From assembly GCA_017451735.1 (NCBI GenBank), contig JAFTNU010000050.1, forward strand, positions 1 to 62,893: a stretch of 62,893 nt of DNA, written 5' to 3'. This DNA comes from Clostridia bacterium. GTDB taxonomy: Bacteria > Bacillota > Clostridia > Oscillospirales > CAG-272. Under the pieces are notes generated by a model that did not search any database, was not told the origin of the DNA, and saw only the letters and a program-made list of their open reading frames with translations. Positions 53,664 through 61,942 of the stretch are shown here, one piece after another (the first letter of the stretch is position 1; each line of letters opens with the position of its first letter). A program made the translations under genes and the position numbers.

Positions 53664-56600
53664 GATAACGAGACCTCGGCCGAGCTTTTGACCTATACGG
53701 GTCTGGAAACGCTGACCGTCACCGGGTTTAAGGAAGGCGTCAATATCAATAACCTGGTCATTCCCGCCTATATCGGCGGCAAGCGCGTGGCGGGCATTTC
53801 GGATCGTGCCTTCAACGGCTATACACAGCTGGCCGCAGTGACCGTTCCCGCTACCGTAACGCAGATGGGGCAGAATGCCTTTGGAAGCTGTAATGGCCTT
53901 GCAAGCATCACACTGCCCTTTGTGGGGGCCTCCGCAAGCGGTGATGTCGCTGCCTATTTCGGCTATATTTTCGGCGCCGCCAAGGCCGAGGATAACAGCT
54001 ATTATATCCCCAGCTCGCTCAAGCGCGTGACCCTGACGGGGAATGTCGGGGTGCCCGACTCTGCTTTCCTTGGCTGTACCTGGCTGGAGAGTGTTACACT
54101 TGGCGCAAGAGTGCCCGCCATCGGTGCCAACGCCTTTGAGGGCTGTACAGGTCTTTCGTTCCTGAGCCTTGCCGCAAACGGCGCACTGGCTACCATCGGT
54201 GACTCCGCCTTTAACGGTTGCAAGGGGCTGACCTCGCTGACCATCCCCACCAATGTGACAAGCATCGGCGCCGCAGCCTTTGAGGGTCTGATCAATCTGA
54301 CCCAAATCAACTTTAACGCCAAGGCCATAAACGCTTTGAGCGTCGACACCTTCTCGGGTGCCGGGAGCAACGGCAATGGCATCACCGTGACCTTTGGTGC
54401 AAATGTAACTAAACTTCCCACTTATCTGTTCGCACATGAGGGCGCTGAGGGCAAGACATCTCCCAACATTAAGACCGTGACCTTTGCCAAGGGAAGCGTG
54501 TGTACAAGCATCAGCGCCTGGGCGTTTTTGAATTGTACTTCCTTGCAGAGCGTGACGTTGCCACCGAGCTTGAAGATAATCTATACTTATGCGTTTTACA
54601 ATACCTCGCTGACCTCCTTGGAAATTCCCGCAGGCGTAACCGATATTAAAACATGGGCTTTTGCAAATAGTACGCTGCTAAAGAATGTGACCTTTGCGGG
54701 AACAGCACTGAAAAACATTGGTAATGATGCGTTTTCGGGATGTGCCATGCTGAATGGCGTGACCTTACCTGACAGTGTAACAACGATTGGCTCCAGAATG
54801 TTTCAGAACTGTACCTCGCTTTCCTCTATCACCGTGCCCGCAGGGGTTACCACATTGCCGACGAGTATTTTTTATGGCTGTACGTCGTTAAAGACCGCAA
54901 CGCTGGAAGGTGTAACAAGCATCGGTAACAATGCGTTCGAAAATTGCAGTTTGTTGGAAACCGTCAACTTGCCCGAGGGGCTGCTGACTATCGGGCAATA
55001 TGCCTTTAATACTTGCTCCGCCTTGAAGAGTGTGAGTTTGCCCTCCACATTGACAGGGATATACTCTTATGCATTCTCGGCCACGGGCCTTATCGCCATT
55101 ACCTTGCCCCAAGGATTGACGAGCATCGGCAGTTATGCCTTTGCCGAAACCGGGTTGACCTCCGTCACCGTTCCCAAGAGTGTGACCTCCCTTGGTAGCT
55201 CTGCCTTCAGCGATTGCACGGCCTTGCAAAGCGCCATTCTGGAGGAGGGCATCGCGTTGCACTATAACAAACTGAATTCCAATATGTTTAATGGCTGTAG
55301 CCGGTTGAGTAGCGTCTCCTTGCCCGGTGGCCTGACGGCCATTGGAGCCAACGCCTTCTTGAATTGTACATCCTTGACCGAGATCGCGATCCCCGCCGAT
55401 GTGACAAGCTTTGGCGAGAGCGCATTCAGTGGTGCGGGCCTGACCCGCGTGGATTACGCCGGTACCCTGGCCGATTGGTGTGGTATGACCTTTACCAACG
55501 CGGCAGCCAATCCTGTTTCTATTACAGGAAATCTATATATTGGCGGAACGAATACCATCACCGCCACCTTTGCCATTCCCGAAGCGGTTACAAGCATCGG
55601 CGCGTATGCGTTCTATGGCTGCACAGGGATCACAGAGCTGAATCTACCCGGCGGTTTGACCGAGGTGGGAACAGATGCGTTTATGGGTTGTACCGGTATC
55701 ACAAAAGCAATCGTCCCCACGGCGGCTATCGGTCAATTTACCAATGCCAATCTGGAGTATCTGGAGATCAATGGCGGTGCCGAGATTCCCGCGTCGGCCT
55801 TTGCCAATTTTACGGGATTGATTTCTGCGAAAATTGGTGACACTGTGACGACTATTGGCAGTAAGGCCTTTTCGGGATGTACAGCATTGGAGAGCATCAC
55901 GGTGCCATTTATCGGAAATACCAAGGACGGAAGTGCAAACACCGCTTTTAAATATATTTTTGGGTCGGTACCTGCTTCATTGAAAAACATTGTGATTACC
56001 GGTGGAACTACCATTGCGGAAAATGCCTTTTCGGGTTGCTCCAATGTGATATCCATTACGATTCCAGAAACGGTGACAACTATTGCGAGTAATAGTAGGA
56101 ATATGTTTTATGACTGCTCTAATTTAGCAGAAATAAATTACAATGCCATAGCTGTGGCTGATTTTAATCATCTTGAAGGTCCATTTGTAAGTGCTACCGG
56201 CTCTGAGGAAGGCGTAACGGTAAACATCGGGGCGAAGGTTACAGTTATTCCCCAATATATGTTTCAGGGTTTTGACAATCTAAAAACTGTGAATTTTGCA
56301 TCGGATAGCCAGTGTAGCAAAATAGGAACCGGTGCGTTTGCTAATACAGGACTTCAATCCATCCAAATTCCGAAAAGCGTGGAGATAATCGAGTCAGGAG
56401 CGTTTTCGTACTGTTATGAGTTAAAAAGCGTTACATTTGAAGAGAATAGTAAATTAAAAAGATTGGAAGGGGATGTGTTCGGGACCACTTCACTACTCAC
56501 ATTTACTATTCCGGAAAATGTTACATACGTTCACGGATATTTATTTGGTGAAGGTGCGCTTCCTGAAAAAGTTATTTTTGCCAATCCGGAAGGCTGGCAT

Positions 56601-56708
56601 ATTCAAGATTCTGATACGATATTGGATTTAAGTGATCCTGTTGATAATTTGAAATATTTTGATGATAACGATTTTAAAATTCTGGAACGTACGGCGATCG
56701 AAGAATAA
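53664..56708 (+). pseudogene. BspA-type leucine-rich-repeat C-terminal part of the interrupted gene
   Basis: The frame continues in phase with the upstream gene after the TAG at 53661-53663. It encodes about 1,014 residues of LRR_5/BspA repeats (recurring AFxxCTxLxxVTLPxxVTxIGxxAF). The first possible start, TTG at 53688, has no ribosome site, so it would be lost unless the stop is read through or is a sequence error. The last 600 bp (about 56090-56708) are distinctly more AT-rich and the protein style changes (more Lys, Glu, Asn), hinting at recombination between LRR genes. BspA-type proteins are surface adhesins or sensors. Confidence 0.8.
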
Positions 56709-56829
56709 CTAATACGATTGAAGCGTTCAACAGGAGCGCATTGTGTTGAGCTCCTACGCGATCTGTTATATCCAAAATTGTTGGGTGAAATTTTTCCTTA
56801 GCCTTCCCCCGAGGAGAAGGCTTTTAAAA

Positions 56830-56866
56830 GGGCGGTACGCAAATGCGTACCGCCCCGGCTTTTTTT
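56830..56866 (+). terminator. terminator after the LRR gene
   Basis: A 12-bp GC-rich stem (GGGCGGTACGCA with TGCGTACCGCCC) is followed by T7. A partial double-hairpin repeat (CCTTCCCCCGAGGAGAAGG, from 56803) lies just before it. Confidence 0.87.
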
Positions 56867-56967
56867 GATCTCTCTATAGCTCGGTTGAGCGAAAATCTTA
56901 GTATTTTGCCCCTTTGTGATGGATTTTATCATTGCATTTGCGCTACTTTCGTGCTACAATAGATCCG

Positions 56968-57792
56968 TCACGCAGGCCCCTTGCGAAAGGCCATAGGCGT
57001 CTTGCCCGCCATTCGCTTGAAAAATGCGTGGAAATAATATTCCGACGAAAAACCGCATGCGGCGGCGATCTCTGCCACCGAGCGGTCGGTCTCCCGCAAA
57101 AGGCTCATGGCTCGGGAAAGCCGCAGATCCATCACCGCCCCGTGGAGCGTTCCGCCCACCGAGGCGCGGAAATCCCGATCCAGCTTGGCGCGGCTGACAT
57201 GAAATCGCGCCGCGATCTCCTCGGTGGTCAGTGCCTCGCTTGCATGGTCGTAAAGATACTGCAGTACACGGGGAATGTAGGCATCCACCCTGCCGAACTG
57301 TCGCCGCCGTTCGGGCTCCACCGTGCGGTCCAGCCGCATCAGCAGCAGAGCCAGTGCCATGGCCCGCTCCCGCTCGGGGAGCGATTCGTCAAACAGGGAA
57401 TCGAGATCACGGGAAAGGAGCTCGGCCTCGGCCGCCGTCAGCGGAAACAGGCAGTTGGCGTTCTTTGCAAAAAAGCTCCGCGGCAAAAGGGGATCCACCG
57501 CCTCGATCAATCGCTCGTTAAAATAGACCACATGCCGCTCGTATCGCGGGCACCCGTGCTCCGCAGGCGACATGGCATGGATTTGAAAGGGCGCGGTCAG
57601 CACCACCGCGGGGGAGCTGATGGAAAGGGATTCGCCGTTCATGGTGATTTCCTGCGTCATCGGCTCACGCCGAAAATAGAGCTCAAAATGCGGGTGATAA
57701 TCGTGATGATCGGGGTGGGTATCGCCGCTTTCCTTAAAAAATGCGGAAAGCATTCGCCCCGCCGCCACGCGGTCCCGAAACAGATATTTCAA
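56968..57792 (-). CDS. AraC-family regulator of the hexonate operon
   Basis: The 274-residue regulator has an N-terminal cupin-like sensor (HHDYHPHFELYFRREPM, VVLTAPFQIHAM) and two C-terminal AraC helix-turn-helix motifs (LTTEEIAARFHVSRAKLDRDFRASVG; SVAEIAAACGFSSEYYFHAFFKRMAGKTPMAFRKG). It is divergent from the aldolase-dehydrogenase genes, 82 bp away, and probably controls them. The start is TTG at 57792 with GGGGGTGAGG upstream. Confidence 0.9.
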   Translation of the reverse strand: MKYLFRDRVAAGRMLSAFFKESGDTHPDHHDYHPHFELYFRREPMTQEITMNGESLSISSPAVVLTAPFQIHAMSPAEHGCPRYERHVVYFNERLIEAVDPLLPRSFFAKNANCLFPLTAAEAELLSRDLDSLFDESLPERERAMALALLLMRLDRTVEPERRRQFGRVDAYIPRVLQYLYDHASEALTTEEIAARFHVSRAKLDRDFRASVGGTLHGAVMDLRLSRAMSLLRETDRSVAEIAAACGFSSEYYFHAFFKRMAGKTPMAFRKGPA

Positions 57793-57806
57793 TCCCTCAC
57801 CCCCCC

Positions 57807-57834
57807 TTGCGTTTTCTTCATTTTACCATAAAAT
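57807..57834 (+). promoter_or_regulatory. candidate promoter of the KDPG-aldolase operon
   Basis: TTGCGT (57807-57812) and TAAAAT (57829-57834) are 16 nt apart, about 40 bp before the aldolase gene. Confidence 0.55.
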
Positions 57835-57874
57835 CATGCCCCGTGCAAGAGCGGCGGCAAAAAAGGAGTATCTT

Positions 57875-58531
57875 ATGAACAGAGAAGAGATCATTCAAGC
57901 CATCCAAAAGCACCGTATTATCGTCATTGCCCGCGGCCTTGCCCGCGAGGAGCTGTTGAACACCGCCGAGGCTATGTATCGGGGTGGCATCCGCTTGCTG
58001 GAGGTGACCTTCAATGCCTGCGGCAATCCCTCTGACGAGGAGACCGCCGCCAATATCGCCGCACTCTGTGAGCGCTTTCAAGGCAGAATGCACATTGGTG
58101 CCGGCACCGTCCTGCGCCCCGATCAAGTGGAGCGCGCCGCCAAGGCGGGCGCGGAGTACATCATTTCTCCCGATGCACGTGAGGCCGTGATCAAAAAGAC
58201 CCGCGAGCTGGGGCTGGTGTCCCTCCCCGGGTGCTTTACCCCCACCGAGTGCACCACCGCCTGGGATTTCGGTGCCGATTTCATCAAAATTTTCCCCAAT
58301 TCCGAGCTGAAGCCCTCCTATATCAAAGCGCTGAAGGCTCCGCTTTCCCATATCCGCTTTTTGGCCGTGGGCGGCGTGAATGTGGATAATCTCCATGAAT
58401 TCATGGCTGCGGGCGCCTGCGGTATCGGCATCGGTAACGGTATCATCGATAAAAAGCTGGTCAAGGCAGGGGATTTTGACGGCATTACCGCTCTGGCCCG
58501 CCGCTTTACCGAGAAAATGGCCGAGTGCTGA
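57875..58531 (+). CDS. eda: 2-dehydro-3-deoxy-phosphogluconate/galactonate aldolase (KDPG aldolase family)
   Basis: The 218-residue class I aldolase cleaves KDPG-type sugar acids to pyruvate and glyceraldehyde 3-phosphate. Visible are the conserved Glu/Arg environment (IIVIARG, LLEVTFN), GAGTVLRPDQVERA, AEYIISPD and the Schiff-base Lys in DFIKIFPN, with AVGGVN at the phosphate site. Whether the natural substrate is the gluco- or galacto-form is open; the galactonate-dehydratase-like gene downstream favours the latter. The ATG at 57875 follows AAGGAG. Confidence 0.9.
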   Translation: MNREEIIQAIQKHRIIVIARGLAREELLNTAEAMYRGGIRLLEVTFNACGNPSDEETAANIAALCERFQGRMHIGAGTVLRPDQVERAAKAGAEYIISPDAREAVIKKTRELGLVSLPGCFTPTECTTAWDFGADFIKIFPNSELKPSYIKALKAPLSHIRFLAVGGVNVDNLHEFMAAGACGIGIGNGIIDKKLVKAGDFDGITALARRFTEKMAEC

Positions 58532-58539
58532 GGGGAATC

Positions 58540-59640
58540 ATGGCAACGAAATCCAGAGTAGTTGAAACTTCCTTTCGCTTCGGTTGCGGCAGATATATCC
58601 AGGAATCGGGCGCGGCCGCCCGCCTTTCGAACGAGATCGGACATCTGAACTGCCGCGTGCCCTTCATCATTGGCGGCAAGACGGCGCTCTCCCTGGCGCT
58701 TTCCGCTGTCGAACCCGGCTTGAAGGCCGACGGACGCGACTATTCGGTTCACGTGTACACCGGCTTTTGCTGTGTGGAGACCTGTGAGGAGCTGATGGCG
58801 ACCGAGGCCTTCGCCAAGGCCGATATCGTGGTTGGCATCGGCGGCGGCAACGTCTGCGATGCCGCCAAGTATATGGCGGTCAAAAGCAATCGCCCCGTGA
58901 TCCTGATCCCCACCTCCTCCGCCACCTGCGCCTGCTTTACGCCGCTCAGCGTGACCTACACCAAGGATTTTCGCCGTGCGGGGAGCTTCCATCATGATCG
59001 GGAGGCCAATGCGGTTCTTGCCGATATGGATATTCTTTGCAAGCAGCCCGAGCGGCTCCTGGCCGCAGGCGTTTATGATGCCGCCGCTAAGCTGATCGAG
59101 ATCGAGCAGCGCGTGCGCGGTATCCCCGAGGACGAGGTGGACGTGGGGCTGGATTGCTCCTATGCCCTCAGCCGCCGCACCTATGATCGGATGCTTGCTC
59201 TCTTTCCCGCCGCCGTGGAGGCGCTGAACAAGGGGGAGAGCAGTAAGGCACTTTACGATCTGGTCTATCTGTCGGTGGCTGCCACAGGCGTCATCAGCGG
59301 CATGGCCCGCGGCTCCAATCAATGTGCTGTGGCGCATAAGATCTATGATATGTCCCGTGCGCTCTTTCCGGACGAGGTAAAGAATGCCCTGCATGGTGAG
59401 ATCGTGGGCGTGGGCCTTCTGGCTCAGCTTTACTACAACGGCCGCGAGACCGAGATCGAGGGCTTTCGTGCTGGCATGCGTTCCCACGGACTTCCCGTTA
59501 CCCTGACCGAAATCGGCGTGGCTCCCACCGCCGAAAACAAGCAGATCCTTTATGACAAGATCATCGACTCCACCGCCATGGCAGGCACCACCAAGGAGGA
59601 GCATGCGCTCCTTGCCCGTGCGCTGGAAGAGATCTGGTAA
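58540..59640 (+). CDS. iron-containing alcohol dehydrogenase (GldA-like)
   Basis: The 366-residue group III dehydrogenase shows the NAD-binding GIGGGNVCDAAKYMA, LIPTSSATCACFTPLSVTY and the metal ligands expected around GVYDAAAKLIEIE, GMARGSNQCAVAHKIYD and NALHGEIVGVG. Related enzymes oxidise glycerol or hydroxyacids. It starts 8 bp after the aldolase stop, with GAGGGGAATC as ribosome site, so it is co-transcribed and probably processes the three-carbon aldehyde or a sugar acid. It ends in a terminator. Confidence 0.9.
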   Translation: MATKSRVVETSFRFGCGRYIQESGAAARLSNEIGHLNCRVPFIIGGKTALSLALSAVEPGLKADGRDYSVHVYTGFCCVETCEELMATEAFAKADIVVGIGGGNVCDAAKYMAVKSNRPVILIPTSSATCACFTPLSVTYTKDFRRAGSFHHDREANAVLADMDILCKQPERLLAAGVYDAAAKLIEIEQRVRGIPEDEVDVGLDCSYALSRRTYDRMLALFPAAVEALNKGESSKALYDLVYLSVAATGVISGMARGSNQCAVAHKIYDMSRALFPDEVKNALHGEIVGVGLLAQLYYNGRETEIEGFRAGMRSHGLPVTLTEIGVAPTAENKQILYDKIIDSTAMAGTTKEEHALLARALEEIW

Positions 59641-59646
59641 GACGGT

Positions 59647-59677
59647 AAAAAAGGCCGCGTTTCACGCGGCCTTTTTT
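59647..59677 (+). terminator. terminator after the iron-ADH gene
   Basis: A 14-bp stem (A6GGCCGCGT with ACGCGGCCT6) and TTC loop. Confidence 0.9.
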
Positions 59678-59926
59678 GTTTTTTACTTGATTTTGGCAGA
59701 AAGCAATTTAAAAACGCGAATATCGGCATAATTTGCTGGAAAATAATATAAAATAATTGGAAAATGCAGATATAAAACTGGAAACACGGCTTTTGATGAG
59801 ATCGGCGGCCGAGAAGCTGTACCCGAAGATCAGAGAAGAATGTGCAAAATTACCGCAATATCTGTACTTGACTTTTGCCCGATGCTATAATAAACTTAAA
59901 GTAACTTTTAAGAGAGGAAGGGCGCT
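59678..59926 (+). promoter_or_regulatory. AT-rich intergenic region with a promoter-like TATAAT and a near-palindrome
   Basis: TATAAT lies at 59886-59891 with TGTACT 17 nt upstream (a TTGACT is too close). CTTAAAGTAACTTTTAAG (59895-59912) is a near-palindrome that could be an operator for the regulator that follows. No gene is seen. Confidence 0.45.
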
Positions 59927-61000
59927 ATGAGGATCTTTGCCATTGGCGAGCCCGATTATAAAACCAGTAATTGGTACCGTGAGATCATAGAAGGGCTCAT
60001 GAGTGAAAAACGCCGACGGCGTTTTTCACTCATGACGCTTTCCGCTACGGATGAGCTGCAAACACGTGCCGTGGGAAGAGATGATGTGGCCTTTCTGATC
60101 GGTACCAATTCCGCGTGGCTTGCAGGCACGGTCGCACTTTGCGAATCGCTTTTCGACAATCGCGTGGTGGTTCTGGGCAATTACAATCTGCCCCACGACG
60201 GTAAACGCTTCAGTGTTGTGACCTCGGATATCGCCCGTGACGTGCGCTTGCTTGTGGACTATCTGCGCGCCTGTCAAAAGAGCCGCATCGCCCTGTACGG
60301 GGTCAATCCCGAGTCGGCCTCCGATGCGTTTAAAAAGGAATCCTTTCTTGCTTGCGGAATGTGCACCGCCGATCTTTACTATAACGAGGGCTCTCTTGCC
60401 GATTGCTTTGCCTCCTTTTCCGCAAAGGCCAAGGCGTACGACGGCGTGATCTGCGTCAACGATTATGCGGCGCTTTCTCTCATGCATCACCTGGAGGGGG
60501 AGCCGCGCCCCTTTGTGGTCAGCTGTGGCGGCAGCATGCTGGCCGATCGCGCGTCGCCCACCGTTACCCATACCACTGTGGAGTATCACGCCTTTGCCGG
60601 GGTGGGGATCGAGCTGGCCCGCATGCTTTGTGATAATCCCGGCATCAATTCGATTCGGGTCTTGCTCTCCGGCGGCTTTACGGCGGGGGAGAGCACAGAG
60701 CACATGCCGTTGCCCGTTAGCTCCGGCGAGGCCGCCCGAAGCGTTTCCAAGAAAGAGGATAAGTTCTATTCCGATCTTGAGATCGATGAGATGATGAAGG
60801 TGGAGCAATTGCTCAGCCGCTGTAACGACGAGGATCTGCTGATCCTGGAGCGGCTTCTATCCGGTGCGACCTATGGCGATATCGCAAAGGAGCTGTATAT
60901 GTCCGAGAACGGCATCAAATATAAGTTAAAAAATATGTTTCGGCTGTGCGGCGTTCCCACCAGAGCCGATTTTATCCGAACATTCGGAAAATATCTGTGA
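59927..61000 (+). CDS. PBP1-type sensor with C-terminal LuxR-like helix-turn-helix
   Basis: The 357-residue regulator opens with a LacI-type periplasmic-binding fold (YREIIEGLMSEKRRRR, VVVLGNYNLPHDGKRFSVVTSDIARDVRLLVDYL, KSRIALYGVNPES, YDGVICVNDYAALSLMHHL, VVSCGGSMLAD). Instead of an N-terminal LacI helix-turn-helix it ends in a LuxR-type one (LLSGATYGDIAKELYMSENGIKYKLKNMFRLCGVPTRADFIRTF). No signal peptide, so it senses a cytosolic ligand. Codons 24-36 are part of a 39-bp perfect palindrome. GAGGAAG precedes the ATG. It is 12 bp upstream of the epimerase gene. Confidence 0.8.
   Translation: MRIFAIGEPDYKTSNWYREIIEGLMSEKRRRRFSLMTLSATDELQTRAVGRDDVAFLIGTNSAWLAGTVALCESLFDNRVVVLGNYNLPHDGKRFSVVTSDIARDVRLLVDYLRACQKSRIALYGVNPESASDAFKKESFLACGMCTADLYYNEGSLADCFASFSAKAKAYDGVICVNDYAALSLMHHLEGEPRPFVVSCGGSMLADRASPTVTHTTVEYHAFAGVGIELARMLCDNPGINSIRVLLSGGFTAGESTEHMPLPVSSGEAARSVSKKEDKFYSDLEIDEMMKVEQLLSRCNDEDLLILERLLSGATYGDIAKELYMSENGIKYKLKNMFRLCGVPTRADFIRTFGKYL
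59997..60035. repeat. 39-bp perfect palindrome inside the regulator gene
   Basis: Arms of 19 nt (59997-60015 and 60017-60035) have a single central A, within codons 24-37 of the PBP1-LuxR gene. The stem includes A5CGCCG/CGGCGT5, so the RNA would form a very strong hairpin near the 5' end of the message. Confidence 0.92.
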
Positions 61001-61012
61001 GAAGAGACGGCT

Positions 61013-61942
61013 ATGGATATCAGAGAACTGAAATACGGCGATTACACCGCAAAGATCAATGTGACCCGCGGCGCTAATTGTATCTCCTTGGTCAACCGAC
61101 GTTACGGTGCGCACATTCTGCGTGAGCCCGATTACCGCAACCCGGATAACCCCTACCTTTACGGTATGCCGATCCTTTTCCCCGTCAACCGCATTTCGGG
61201 CGGCACCTTCACCTTTGACGGCAGAGAATACCGTCTGCCTGTGACCGAGCCCGCAACGGGGTGTTGTCTCCACGGTGATCTGCACAGCCTGCCCTTTTTG
61301 GTGGAAAAGGAGTGCGAAAACGAAATCGTCTGCGCCCGGCGCAGTCACGGAGCCTATATGGGCTTCCCCCATGATTTTTCGGTGCGCATCACGTATGTGC
61401 TGACCGATACCGGATTGATGCAAAAAACAGAGGTCACCAATCATTCGGCCGAAAATATGCCGAATCTGCTCGGCTTTCACACCACCTTCAAGCTCCCCTT
61501 CATCGCAGATACCGCCCCGGGCGGCATCGTAGTGCGCGTCGCAGTCTCGGACTATGTGGAGCGCAATATGGAGAACTATTTGCCAACCGGTAAGATTCTT
61601 CCTCCCGATGCCGTGAGTGAGCAGCTCTGCAACGGCACGTTTGATCCCTGCTCGGTGCCCCTCAGCCGACATTATCGGGCGGGGGAGGACGGTGCCATCA
61701 CGCTTTGGGATAAGACCCACGGGGTGGAGGTGTGCTATGAAAACGATGCCAAATTTGCCTGGCGTCTGATCTACAACGGTGACGCGAAGGAGTTCATTTG
61801 CCTGGAGCCTCAGAACTGTGCGGTCAACTGTCCCAATGCCGCCTATACGGCAGGCTTTGCGCCTGTCCCCTACATTGCTCCCGGAGCCACCGAAGTCTAC
61901 ACTTCGCGTATTTACTGTCATGAAAAAGGAGAAACGGTATGA
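61013..61942 (+). CDS. aldose 1-epimerase (galactose mutarotase-like)
   Basis: The 309-residue protein has the mutarotase-like beta sandwich, with the substrate His segments CCLHGDLHSLPF and LLGFHTTFKLPF and the acidic EPQNCAVN near the C-terminus. Family members interconvert anomers of free aldoses. It is expected to feed the sugar-acid pathway. AGAAGAGACGGCT is the likely ribosome site. The stop overlaps the dehydratase start (ATGA). Confidence 0.87.
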   Translation: MDIRELKYGDYTAKINVTRGANCISLVNRRYGAHILREPDYRNPDNPYLYGMPILFPVNRISGGTFTFDGREYRLPVTEPATGCCLHGDLHSLPFLVEKECENEIVCARRSHGAYMGFPHDFSVRITYVLTDTGLMQKTEVTNHSAENMPNLLGFHTTFKLPFIADTAPGGIVVRVAVSDYVERNMENYLPTGKILPPDAVSEQLCNGTFDPCSVPLSRHYRAGEDGAITLWDKTHGVEVCYENDAKFAWRLIYNGDAKEFICLEPQNCAVNCPNAAYTAGFAPVPYIAPGATEVYTSRIYCHEKGETV

